NCBI GenBank assembly: GCA_014904845.1
Contig: MU119215.1
Coordinates: 124,001-188,000, forward strand
Reading direction: 5' to 3'
Origin: Acephala macrosclerotiorum
Lineage: Eukaryota; Ascomycota; Leotiomycetes; Helotiales; Mollisiaceae
Length of the DNA stretch: 64,000 bases
Part shown: in pieces, positions 32,878 through 43,379 of the stretch
Position numbering within the stretch: position 1 is the stretch's first letter
Layout of the letters: each line of letters begins with the position of its first letter
Translations under genes and position numbers: made by a program
The notes under the pieces: generated by a model
What the model saw: the letters and a program-made list of their open reading frames with translations, nothing else
The model's database searches: none
What the model was told of the DNA's origin: nothing

Positions 32878-34261
32878 TCAGTGAGTGCCTTCCGCGCAGC
32901 ATTTACCGCAATACAACCGTCCATCAGCTTTGCGGCCATAACACGTGTATTCGACCAATTGCGCGGCCGTTGGCCGCTCAATTCTCACATGGTCCAGCAT
33001 TTTGGCCACCCAATCAACAGGCTCATTATCTTCATCGCTAATGGCGACAAGTCGCTGAGTCCACGCCGCAATAGCTTGTGGCCTGCTGTGATACGGTGGC
33101 CTTCCGCCGCCGGAGCTCTCCATTCCATAGCTACCAAGAAAATCCAGGCATCCGCCAACCGTTTCTTTTTTGAGCACTGTGATAATCTCGAGAAAGACAC
33201 ACCCTAGAGACCAAATATCTGAAGAGGAGTTTCGTGGTCGGAATTGCGCCACTTCTGGCGCGCAGTATCGTTTAGACCAGCCGGGACAGGTGCCTTTTGT
33301 CGTCGTAGAATGTCCACCAGTCCAATCCAAGCTTAGTCCAAAGTCAGCAATCTTAACAACCCCATCATAGATCAATATATTTGCGGGCTTGACATCGCGG
33401 TGGCGAATCTTGGTCTCTTCGTGAAGATATCGAAAGGCTCTTGACAAACATCCGAAGAACTCGCGGAGTAGCGAGTCTCGACCGGGAAAAGCGGCAAGCT
33501 TTTCGGAGAGAAAGCCCTCCAAATTCATCTCCGCGACAGGCGATATGAGAAGACCAAGATAATTAGGAGTCGTGTAGCTGCCTATCTGTGTCATTTGTAG
33601 CGGTTAGTTCGTGTTTACTGACATAGTGAAGCTTACTTACAAAGTCTATGCAGTGGCGGTGTCTTAACTTCATCATGGCGTTTCGTTCCCTCTCAAACGC
33701 TGCCATTTCAGCTCCCGGCTTAAGAAATATCAAGCCTCTTGGAGTCTTTTTCCTTGCATAAACTCTATGGCTCACCGTACTCTCCACCTTGTCAACCTCC
33801 CCAAAGTTGCCTTTTCCCAGCAGGGCTAATCTCTTCAAAGGCAGTTCCTCGTCACTCTGGAAGTGTACATGTTTGCGTTCCTTGCCCCTCTCGATATCCT
33901 TCTCGAGATAGAGATCGTCATTTATAATCAGCTCTTGAGCACCAAGAAACTCTTCCTTTTCTCGAGGAGATAAACAATCTGGAAGTGTTCGCATGTCGAA
34001 TGGAAACCAGAAGTCTGAAGCAATACCTTCATCTATGAGTTTGCCCATGGCCGACTCTAGACCAATTAGGCGCAGGACGCAATAAAGACGAGGAGCGCAG
34101 CTCCAGAACTCATTCCATTGAGATGTTGGATGCGAAAGCAATTCTGCTATCCGCTTGAGGTCCAAAATAGAAAACTTGCGTATTTGGTCAGCGTTGGCCG
34201 GAAAGTACTCCTGCATTATTAGAACAGCTGGCTCAACTTCGGCAAACGCTGTTGAATCCAT
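32878..34261 (-). CDS. K2: serine/threonine-type protein kinase, paralogue of K1
   Basis: Exons 33641-34261 and 32878-33585 are joined across a 55-nt intron (GTAAGT...CACAG), giving 442 residues. The N-terminal helical domain (ILDLKRIAELL, APRLYCVLRLIGLES) matches K1. The kinase domain is complete: LGKGNFGEV (about 148-156), Lys in YARK (about 171), IRHRDVKPANILI (Asp about 271), KIADFGLSLDW (Asp about 288), CAPEVAQ and SSDIWSLGCVFLEIITV. The C-terminus, CYGRKADGRLYCGKCCAEGTH split across a Cys-rich tail, parallels that of K1. The intron lies at the same codon boundary as in K1 (after HRHCIDF here, HRHCVEL there). Unlike K1 all catalytic residues are canonical. The first 260 residues of K1 have no counterpart, so K2 is either 5'-truncated or K1 is extended. 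Function unknown. Confidence 0.85.
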
Positions 34262-34834
34262 ATGGACAGCTGGTGTATCACTTGCAGTTTGGTGGGTAGG
34301 ATATCAAAAGTTGGTGGCCGCTTTGCAAAGGCCCGCAAAATTGAGCAGGTGGGTTGATAAGGTAATAAACAGAAGGGAGGAGGACGGAAAAGAGACCTTC
34401 AAACAATGGGAGCAGTAGTGCACAAACAAGAGACGGGGTACGTCTTTGACTAGGCTTTAGATTCTTCAGATCAGGCAGTGGTGCAGCTGCATGGTACAAG
34501 CCTGCTGCATATTGCCCACACAGGAAAATTAATTCGGTTGGTTAAATATCGTATAATACTATATATAACCTTCTAAGCTGTTTTTTAATTGAAGTGCATT
34601 TTTATTTTATAATTTAAATAATTATTTATAAAATTTTATAAAAAAAAATTATTAATATATTATTATTATTTTAAAAACTTTTAATAATTTATATTTTAAA
34701 CAAATTAAAGTTTTATATATAAAAATTAAAAAATATTTTTATATAATTCTAATTAATCAAAAGGCCAAGATCCTAAAAATATTAAGAGGGCGCATTATAC
34801 CAAGCGTAGTAACGCTCTCGTAAAATACTACGTA
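34262..34834. other. K2 upstream region and AT-rich island
   Basis: 34262-34540 is the probable K2 promoter and leader. 34560-34770 is almost pure A/T with RIP-like composition. No gene. Confidence 0.5.
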
Positions 34835-35460
34835 CAATCGGTTCTCGGGACTGTTCGCTAATTATGTGCAAAAGTTTTTACTATTTTGAACTCTTATAAT
34901 TTAACAATTATCGAACTAATTAAAATATAATTTATATGAAAATTAAGTTTAATTATCTCTTTTTTCATTTAAAATTATTTTAAGTTTTAAATATTAATAA
35001 TATAATATTAAATTAATAAATTAAAAAAAAAAAATTTTAAATTTTTTTTATTAATTATTAATTTTAAATAATATATTATTTCTCTTCTAAAAATTCAAGT
35101 TTTTTAATTTAAAATTAAATTTTTATATTTGAAATACATATAAAATTCATTTGGAAAAATTATTATTATTTATTAAAAAAATTTAAAATATGTAAAACTT
35201 AGTGTTTTTTAGATTTTCGTCGATTTTCGCTTAATTTTTGCTTTTTTCGAGCAAAAATTACTTATTAAAATATAAAATAAATAATGAAATTATTAATAAA
35301 AAACAATTAATATTAATGTGTCTTATAAATAAATATTTAAAAAATTTATTATTAAATTTTTGAGTGATATTATTCGTAAGTTATTAAATAAATTATTATT
35401 AAAAATAAAAGTATCGATTTTACATATAAAAAATTAGCGAACAGTCCAGAGAACCGATTG
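34835..35460. mobile_element. Inverted-repeat element of 626 bp, Tc1/mariner-like MITE (tentative)
   Basis: The left end CAATCGGTTCTC(G)GGACTGTTCGC is inverted at the right end with one mismatch over 29 bp. TA dinucleotides flank both sides (34833-34834 and 35461-35462), as expected for Tc1/mariner insertion. The GTA match extends outside the boundary, so the exact end is not proven. The interior is extremely AT-rich with no frame, as in a RIP-degraded element. Confidence 0.75.
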
Positions 35461-36083
35461 TACAAACCCTTTTAATTGTTAAAACGTCGCCACCCAGATT
35501 ACCCAATTACAGACCAAAAAAAGAAGATCTGGACAGGTGATTGGGCAGACTACTCGGAATTTCGAGTGGATTTGGACGTATTTTCTCTCGCTTAGCAATT
35601 AAAAGGCCCTGTAGGTAGTACGCACCGCGCCCTCGCACTATTCGCCTTTATATGCAATGTCCCATGCTTTCAGATTTGACCGCCTAAGGGCTTGTGACGT
35701 GATTTTGAATATGTCAAAGCATGGTGGTAACCACTATGTCGCTATCTACTCGTCGTGATTAAAATGCTACAACGGAGATACGAGCTCGCTGTAGAAGTCT
35801 TTCCACCGGAGGAAGTGCAGTTGAATAGTAGATTTCCCCCCTTAAGGCTTGCTCAGAAAGTACATCCATTGAGAGGACCAAGGCACAGAGCCACGTGATG
35901 AAAATGTGACTATGTGCAGTAGATGATCGCAGTCGTGCGAATTCCTATTCCGAGGTCGTGCTGAATAGTAGTGGGAGCCCAAGCTGCATGAGAAATCTTT
36001 TTAGACTAGTGCTTTTTCTACCGAGAAAATTATGTATTGTGTATGCGGGACCGAAACAGACGACTGCCACGTCATTACGGCAG
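35461..36083. other. Intergenic spacer
   Basis: Moderate GC, no recognisable coding or repeat feature between two inverted-repeat elements. Confidence 0.5.
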
Positions 36084-36554
36084 CTATAGCAAGCCATATG
36101 GTCGAGGTGCGTTACCCCACTAAAATCGCAAAATCGCGAAATCGTAAAAATATTGTAAGGGGGTCACCAAAAGGTTGGATCAGGGAGCAAATAAAAGTAG
36201 TTCTATTGCTAAAACTTGAAAAAGAGAAGTAAAGTCGAGCAGGTGCTCGGCTTTTGAGGCTCGGCTGGTAGTGCCGGGCTAAGGGCGAACGTGTGGCATG
36301 TGACAGCGCCCTATCAAATATTATAATATCGTACATTACGATTATATCGCAACGACACTTTTTAAAACAGTTTTGAAATTTTGATTTAAAATGTATAATT
36401 TTTATAAGATTTTATTTTTTAATTCATTTTTTATTTATTTTAATTTTATATTAGCGTTATTATTAAAAAAATAGTAATTATAATTATATTTGGCGATTAC
36501 GTGATTTTGCGATTTTAGTGGGGTAACGCACCTCGACCATATGGCTTGCCATAG
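36084..36554. mobile_element. Inverted-repeat element with near-perfect 52-bp ends, upstream of K3
   Basis: Arms 36084-36135 and 36503-36554 are inverted copies with one mismatch. They contain GCAAGCCATATGGTCGAGG and GTTACCCCACTAAAATCGC. The 367-bp interior is half GC-rich and half AT-rich, without a gene. No unambiguous target duplication is visible; TA-type flanks are possible. The nearly identical arms suggest recent insertion or weak RIP on this copy. It ends 127 bp before the preferred K3 start and so may contribute to the K3 promoter. Confidence 0.78.
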
Positions 36555-36680
36555 GCAGCGCATAAAAATTAACATTTAAACTAGGACAAATATTTCTAGA
36601 TCTTGCGATTAGTAAGGAACGGACTGTGCCTCCGTTCCAACTTCCCTCCTGCTTTATGCGAAGATTATCAGCAAAGGAGA

Positions 36681-38165
36681 ATGGATATTTTTAATACAAC
36701 CATCACATCTTTGAAGCTTCTGTATGGCTTCATCGATGCCTGCGCCGACTTCCCCGGCGATGCTAAATCCCTCTCTTTAAGACTGCACCGGGATGTACGG
36801 ATTCTTCAAAACGTACAAGCGTTCTTCCAAATCCGCCAAACATCGAGCAACTTGACAGAAACCGGGCTCTCACAAAAAGATGAGAAGTTGCTGGAACGCC
36901 TTTCGGAGCACCTTGATGACTTGATTAGCAAAGCCCTTGCTATGGAAGGTATCCTGAAGGCTCACGGCGGCTGGCGCAAACCAGGCAGGGTGTTATCGTG
37001 GTGGCATTATGGCCCAAAGGTACGACGGCTCCAAGAAGAGCTTCATGAGTGGGCTGAGAGCTTTGATGTCCGTCTCATGTCACTGCCTAGTGACATGAAC
37101 ACCGTGGTGAAGTTTGGAAATGACGGGAAACCACCGATTGTGTTAACAAAAGAGCGGATCGAACGCGTCCTCGCCGAGATACACGCTGAAACCAAAGCAT
37201 CGGCCAATATAGATGCACTACGCATCAATGATCCTAAGAATCGTATCACCCTTGGCACTTTTTCTACTACACTTCGGTGTATTGCAACATTCGACGGTGC
37301 CCCGGTACTTCTCGAATACCGTCCATACGAGTCATCTCTCCTAGAGCCAGGCAGCAAAGATGACTTTCGAAGGCTTGCTCTCGACCAGATGAAGCTAGCA
37401 TACATCCTGAGCAATGTTCAGAGTAGTGGTCTCGGTCTTCCAAGATGTCTTGGTTTCTATGAGACCCTTGATACCAATTGGCCATCATTCGTGCATATCT
37501 ACGAAATACCGCAACATCCTCCGGGACGAGAGAATATTCCGGCTCTTCTTGACATTATCAACGAAGTCACAGTTGCCCCCGGCAAAGGCCAAGCTGGACC
37601 CCACCACTCCCTCTCTGAACGGATCTCCTTTGCTCGAAAACTTGCTATTGCCCTGTTGTTGATCCACTCAGCAGGCTGGGTCCATGAGTCAATCTCTTCT
37701 GAGAATATATTGGTTCTTGAGCAGTCCAGTGGATCCGCGGATAAGGTATTCTCAATGGCTCTGGGTAACCCTCTCCTCATGGGCTTTCATGCATCCAGGC
37801 CCGATACTGCAGACACGACGCCCTCGTACTCCAAGATTAACCCTTTAATCTACCGCCATCCGCACCGACTGCCTGGTGCTAACCCTCCTCGAAAGTTTGT
37901 CCGCGCCTACGACGTGTACAGTCTTGGCGTCGTGTTGTTGGAACTTGGTCTCTGGCGCTCCCTTAGCGACGAGGTTGATGCGATACCTACGGAGCAAATA
38001 TCTCTTTATTTGCAAGGTCTCGCCAAATCCGTGAAATGTAACATGGGCGATACTTACTCAGCTATTGTAGAATGGTGTCTGGCTCGGGGTGAAGAGGATT
38101 TACTTGTCAGTCAATTCTGTAAAGGAGTATTGGAGAAATTGGAGTCCCTTTCGAGCGTTGTGTAG
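36681..38165 (+). CDS. K3: HeLo-like N-terminal domain fused to a pseudokinase
   Basis: Intronless, 494 residues from the ATG at 36681 (MDIFNTTITSLKLLYGFID). An in-frame ATG at 36603 would add 26 residues that do not fit the domain start. Residues 1 to about 200 are helical, with an amphipathic start and SLSLRLHRDVRILQNVQAFF, like fungal HeLo/prion-inhibition-type domains. The C-terminal part follows a kinase fold. A VAIK-like LLEYRPY is present, but the catalytic loop is WVHESISSENIL instead of HRD.K..N, and the DFG position is LMGF. The later SLGVVLLELGLW segment matches the kinase F-helix region. It is therefore a predicted pseudokinase. Fungal HeLo-kinase proteins are discussed as MLKL-like cell-death effectors, but I infer the role here only from architecture. 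Confidence 0.8.
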   Translation: MDIFNTTITSLKLLYGFIDACADFPGDAKSLSLRLHRDVRILQNVQAFFQIRQTSSNLTETGLSQKDEKLLERLSEHLDDLISKALAMEGILKAHGGWRKPGRVLSWWHYGPKVRRLQEELHEWAESFDVRLMSLPSDMNTVVKFGNDGKPPIVLTKERIERVLAEIHAETKASANIDALRINDPKNRITLGTFSTTLRCIATFDGAPVLLEYRPYESSLLEPGSKDDFRRLALDQMKLAYILSNVQSSGLGLPRCLGFYETLDTNWPSFVHIYEIPQHPPGRENIPALLDIINEVTVAPGKGQAGPHHSLSERISFARKLAIALLLIHSAGWVHESISSENILVLEQSSGSADKVFSMALGNPLLMGFHASRPDTADTTPSYSKINPLIYRHPHRLPGANPPRKFVRAYDVYSLGVVLLELGLWRSLSDEVDAIPTEQISLYLQGLAKSVKCNMGDTYSAIVEWCLARGEEDLLVSQFCKGVLEKLESLSSVV

Positions 38166-38459
38166 ATGGGCTGTGGACGCTTGACCCCGCTGCTTTGGGT
38201 TTTGATGCTGCAGGTTGGAGAGATTGCAATCGAACTCAACACGGTGAGATGCAAAGCAGGGGCTTCTTTTGTGGCTCAACTTCAATCAAGTATCCTTCCT
38301 TATAAGTGCAGCAGCTGTGGCTTTGAATCAATAATAATATAGAGTAGTGGCAGGCTCTTGAATAGAGATAAATTGCCCAGTACAACCCACTTATTTATCA
38401 GTCTCCTCCTTTCCCATAAGCTCTCCCAGGCAGAGAACTATCTCAACCTCTCAATTTCC

Positions 38460-39915
38460 AAAACTTCTCGAGCACCGGGCCCAGGTCGGTCCGATCATCA
38501 TATTTAGGAGCAATCTCTGCTGACCGGTTTATCCAAAGCCGTACTCCTTCTCCACGAAACCCAACGACACAATCATCCAAGTCTCAGAGCGGAGCATCTG
38601 AAACTGTTGAGCAGGCACAAGATGCGCAGAGAGTTGCGCCACAAGCGTTCGGGCTTTAGCAAGAGGTAGAGATCTTGCACAAAGAGATTGAAGAACTTAA
38701 AAACAGACTAGAAAGTTCCTCAAAATAGAGGGTCTTTGGCCGTGACAAGTAAATCATCAGATCTATCTACACGCACACTTCTACTAATAGAAACAGGAAC
38801 TTGCGCCCTTACGGGTGTACATTTATGAAGTGTTCAGAAGCCTTTGAAAAGAAGAACGATTGGAAGCGACACGAGAACTCTCTCCATTTTCAGGAAGAGA
38901 TGTGACGATGCGACAAAGAGCTACCCGAAGTTAACGAACGCACTACGATGTGCTACAGAAAGGACATGGAGATTGTGGAGCCAAGTCGTGCTCCCAATCT
39001 CGTGCCGGAGGAATCTCAGCCATGGTGGCCTTTCTTCCTTGGGATAGAAGACAAGCTCCAATCAGCTGACAGGAGCTTGGTTGTCCGCATTGGAGGAGCT
39101 GAAGCATTAGGGAACGAGCCTGTAGCTTACAAATCGTTCGAAGGAATGCAGCCTCAGTCTATAGAGCTAACATATTGTAGAGGTGAATAAGATTTACATG
39201 TTGAACAGCGACTCAGTCCAATCATTCAGTCACAACACTCAGACTGCTAAGTCCTCTTTCGCACCTTGCGTTTCGACAAGGCGGATTCTAAAGTTCAAGA
39301 CCCCGAGCCAGCGGAATACACCAACCCAGGAGCTCGGGTACGGCAAACCTCGATCAGTTCTGTCCGACCAAGTCTCGCTACGAATGACGCAAAATCAGGT
39401 CAGCGATGGGTCCCACCTATGCCAACTGAATTCCCCAACGATGATGAGTCCGATTGCTTTGTCTGCCAAGAAAAGATCAGGAACATTCATAATCGTGAAC
39501 TTTGAAAGTAAGTCGTACCTATCCTATGAATTGAGAACCGTTACGAACTACTCGGAAATCTAGAAAGCATATCTTCGGTGATCTCAAACCGTATATCTGC
39601 ACCTTCAGAAATTGTCCTGAAAATGTATAAAAAAAAAAAAAAAACCTTCGAGTCCACGCGCGAATGGTCGACACACAAAGTCACAGCACACGAAGCACCT
39701 TTCCAGAAATGACTGTAGTCAGGAGAATGCCCACTGTGTCTGAAAGCCATGAGCTCTGCAAAATATCTCTCGCGGCATATCGGACACCACTTGAGACAGC
39801 TATCTTTAGCATCGCTCCCACCTGTCAGGACATCGGCTGAGGATGATGGCAAGCCCGAAAAAGGCGTATCAATCGATCAATCGGTTTCTAGCACGGTCCC
39901 CGATGAGCTCTGATA
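38460..39915 (+). pseudogene. Fungal C2H2 zinc-finger protein, disabled by RIP-like stops
   Basis: The plus strand retains scattered, collinear pieces of a fungal C2H2 protein. A Ser-rich lead (SRTPSPRNPTTQSSKSQSG) comes first. An in-frame TAG precedes a coiled coil (EVEILHKEIEELKNRLESS). Next is MKCSEAFEKKNDWKRHE at about 38826, then a TGA where the family has Trp (family motif ...E.W.C). Further on are CFVCQEKI, HIFGDLKPYICTFRNC (about 39565), FESTREWSTHK and CPLCLKAMSSAKYLSRHIGHHLRQLSL (shortened here; about 39727-39800), which match known fungal zinc-finger domain order. A 16-nt A-run at about 39627 breaks the frame. Stops at CAG>TAG and TGG>TGA positions suggest RIP. I see no way to splice it intact. 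Confidence 0.7.
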
Positions 39916-41106
39916 AGGAAGGGAGGCTGAGCATACTCCATGCTTAAAGATGGGTGACAATCTTGCGCTGGACCTCAAAGTGTGTACTAGGTCCCCCCGG
40001 CAATTCGAGTTACGATTCTCACCTACTTCCGCCAAGGTAAGGAGTATGGGACGTTCTTGTGGAGGATCACGATGGATCCTCTCATTAGCAGGGGCTGGAA
40101 AGAGAGTATGCTAAGATGGGACAAGGAAAGATGGAAGAGGAAGATGAGGCTTGGTGCGTAAGCATGAAAGGAATCTGTACTGACGAACGTGGCCAGTCTA
40201 TTCAGAGATGGGAAGCTGCAGCTCAAATTCTCAAAGATTCCCACTAAAAAATTGCTCCTATGTTCTCTTGTGTATCACCACTAGACAGAAGAAGTATTGC
40301 TAATTACTCTCGAACTTCCTGACATACTGAAGATGCAATTCCTGCGACAAACAGAAGCCGTCTCTTAGATCTTGCAAACAGATCAATCTAGCAAACAACT
40401 TCTTCCTCAAAGAATGCTCATAAAAAATTTGTACAATGAGACCCAAAGCAGTCGCCCCGCATTAACCCCGCGGAAGCCTAACAACCCCTTCCAACATAAA
40501 AATCCAGACAAGCGTATAGATTTAAATAAGTACTTCCCCGTCAACCAATCAAACAAACAAAAGACTTCTTGGTGCAAAAGTAGCATTTATCTAACAAAGT
40601 TAAGATAAGATCTAGGTGCGAGTCCTGGAGAAGTTTCTGTCTTGGTAGAGATGCCGCGGTTGAAAAACTTTGACATGTCACCAAGATTTTTTTTGGTGGG
40701 ATGACTTCTCTAATAACCACTTAGGAGGGATCTTTAATAATGTTTCTTTAGATACTTTTTGTGGTTTAGGACTCAGTAAGAGGTTGAGGTTTATGCTAGG
40801 TCGAGGGAGGGACTCGCTTACTGTGGTGGTGCCGACTGCGGAGTTGCGAAGGAGGAAGTGAATGGAGAGCGAGGGCTCCCAGAGGCTGGGAATAAAGGAA
40901 TCGGGATGTCCTGAAGCTTATGAGTATTTATACTCACTGCCTACTTCGTTTTCGAGTACACACAATTTACAGGACTTACAAGGGAGCTCAACTGCCTTTA
41001 GCACTTGTCAAGTCAACTCAAGAAGAAATCTTTCAATGAACCCAGCCTTGCAAGTCTATAGCCTGATCTATCTGACTCAGCAACTTCGACTTGCTTCCTT
41101 CCTCAA
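39916..41106. other. Intergenic, no supported gene
   Basis: Only short frames. A 173-codon plus frame starting at 40862 is antisense to the better-supported leftward remnant at 41107-41800 and is rejected. Confidence 0.4.
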
Positions 41107-41800
41107 CTATTTAAAAGCATTGCCAGTACGTGCAACCGAATCGACAGGCACGTCGAATTCCCAAAGGATGTTAAAGACATTTGGCCCTGGAGACTGCAAT
41201 GATGGAGGGGGACCAGCAAGGACTGCAGCATACACTGACTCCGCAGCGGACGTTTGTTCAGTAGTATTTTGCCTAATGCTAGATCTCTTTGCTATCACAA
41301 TTTGCTATTGTTGTCGGATTTCTTTGTTATACATCCGTCTCTTCTCTTCGTGGTCTAAGCATTGGGCAAGCAGACGCCCATAGACAGTTATCCCAAACAG
41401 CTTTTCATCAGATTTAAAATCGCTGTCAACTTTCATAATCACAGGATCCCTGCATTGGAGATTCATCTTTTCAATACATTCTGGTTTGCGGACTTGATGT
41501 CAAATTTTCCGTCTGGTATTGTCTCCTTTGTCAGAGGCTCAACAGTACCTAAAAACTAGTGGTGAGGTAGGTGTATGGGCTCGAAGACGGTCGTGGGCTT
41601 GGGAGGTCCTCATCCGTGAATGTATATCGTTTCCTTGTTTCGTAGCTCGTAGACTTTTTATACAATCGATGAGAGGAGAAAGTCGATGCCTGAGGCGAGG
41701 CTGGCGAGGTTCCGCAAGAAATAAGACTTGTAGATATGTTGAAATTATACACGCTCCTATTTTGCATAACTTTCGCCAAGTGACTAGGACAAAGGCGAAC
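41107..41800 (-). pseudogene. Degenerate leftward gene with TGA and TAG interruptions
   Basis: One leftward frame is protein-like over more than 130 codons apart from two stops. It reads VRKPECIEKMNLQCRD, KVDSDFKSDEKLFGITVYGRL, LDHEEKRRMYNKEIRQQ, then TAG, then QIVIAKRSSIRQNTTEQT and NVFNILWEFDVPVDSVAR to a final stop at 41107. The TGA (at Arg) and TAG (at Gln) fit C>T changes at CGA and CAG. A Ser/Thr/Pro-rich upstream exon (SYETRKRYTFTDEDLPSPRP) lies at about 41560-41780. No family is recognised. The gene appears dead. Confidence 0.45.
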
Positions 41801-41879
41801 ACAATCAGGCGTTATTCAGCTTCTGTGAGACAAGGATGAGATGGTATGATTCATATATCGTGACGAATTGTAGCATTTA

Positions 41880-42162
41880 CGAGCCTGGGATCAAAAGTCT
41901 GTGCTTTTCAGGGCTTTTCAGGGCTTTTCGCTAACAAATAAACGCTGAAACTGAATATCGACTTTTGAATCAAAATATAAATATACTTAATTAATTTGTA
42001 AAAAGATACTTTAGCTTTTGTCGAATAATAAACTATAGTCTTAAAAGATTTTAATTTGTAGTTGTTTTATACTTTTTAAGTAACGGCATAGACTTTGAAG
42101 TTCTTCGCGAAAAAGTAGCCTGAAAACAGCCTGAAAAGCACAGACTTATGATCCCAGGCTCG
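41880..42162. mobile_element. Inverted-repeat MITE of 283 bp with TTA target duplication
   Basis: The ends CGAGCCTGGGATCA(A/T)AAGTC...GCTTTTCAGG are inverted with one mismatch over 33 bp (41880-41912 and 42130-42162). TTA flanks both sides (41877-41879 and 42163-42165). A TWA 3-bp duplication is the usual sign of PIF/Harbinger elements. The AT-rich interior has no frame. A GGGCTTTTCA direct repeat lies next to the left end. Confidence 0.78.
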
Positions 42163-43379
42163 TTAGTGAGCCGCAGTAGAAATGACTCAACCGCGCTCGA
42201 GCCTTTTGTATACGGAAGTATATATAAGTTAATTCGTCGCTGAGCAATCGTTCTTCTTTTCTTTCAACAAACGGGATGGCAAGGAAAAGGAAAAATGCAA
42301 TGGGTACTGGGGGTACGGACGCACGGATGACCCTCTTGTTAACTGGGTTGAAGTTCGCAGCGCAGTAATACACAAGTAAAGAGGGCGAAATTTTTTGGCT
42401 GATTTCTGCTGTCATGTCGCATCTTATTATCAACATCATTCTAAACGGTCTCATCCTAGCTGATATAACAAGAGGCTATCTCTTAGACGCCGAAGAATTT
42501 CGGACAAAGCAAAAGGAACCGACGATAGGGAAAACTTGACAATGGTTGCCAAATTCAGCCGACTTATTGTAATGGTAAAAGTTAATGGCCACATTTAAAG
42601 CTACTCACTGTTAGCTTTATGCTACTCTTATACTAGTTGCGGCAATTGTTGTTGAATAAGTAAGCGTAATCAACAGATCGAGGATCAAAGTCGTAAGAGT
42701 TGGATTGAGAGTGCTCTGGCCAGTCTTTTATGCGCTCAGAGAAGTGCGAGGATTGAGAATTTTCAGAAGTCGACTCGACTAGAAGTGTCGGGGCCGGGTA
42801 TCAGTTGCTGTTCACAAAATCATCGTCTATGTTGCCATGTGCCGCGTAGATATCTAGCTCTGCCCTGAAAGGGGAAACTTTGTTCAAAGTCTTGGTGATT
42901 AGAGTGAAACCTGGGAGATCTGGCATCTCTCCGCCTTCTCCTTGCTCCTACACAAAATAGCTGGTCTGGGCAACAGAAAAATTCACCCCAAGTTCAAAGT
43001 CGTTATTAAGATCGTGCCTCAAAAAGGAACTTCGGCGCGAATGTCCAACTCGATGAGAACATCTTATCGGCAGGGGCGGAGAGCGGACTGGGCCCCCCTG
43101 GACGTGCTCCCGCCGGCCCTTGAGATGTGCAACAAAACCTGAGCTCAAGCTCAAAGTATAGAAGAGCCTGGGACATTCTCGACCCTCTCAACTTTTAATA
43201 AGCAGAAAATCTCTTGGCAATATTGGATATCGAGCTGGAATTGAAGACGCGCAACGAAGCGATTCTTAACCCGATTTCCTAAATTGGTTTGAATTGTAGA
43301 TATGTGACGAAAATAATCGAGATTTGGATAATGTCTGATCTGAGAAAGGACATTGGATCGAGCTGTATAGAGAGCGGAG
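42163..43379. other. Intergenic, no supported gene
   Basis: Short frames only. No repeats or domains recognised. Confidence 0.4.

Noticed and set aside
32757..32981. Alternative spliced 3' end for K2
   Set aside because: It would remove the Cys-rich tail that matches K1, and the unspliced end is simpler and conserved between the paralogues.
36084..36554. Reading the long inverted repeat as a CRISPR-like or hairpin RNA locus
   Set aside because: A single pair of arms with a 367-bp spacer in a fungal genome fits a transposable element far better.
40862..41383. 173-codon plus frame
   Set aside because: It is antisense to a leftward frame with better protein-like continuity.
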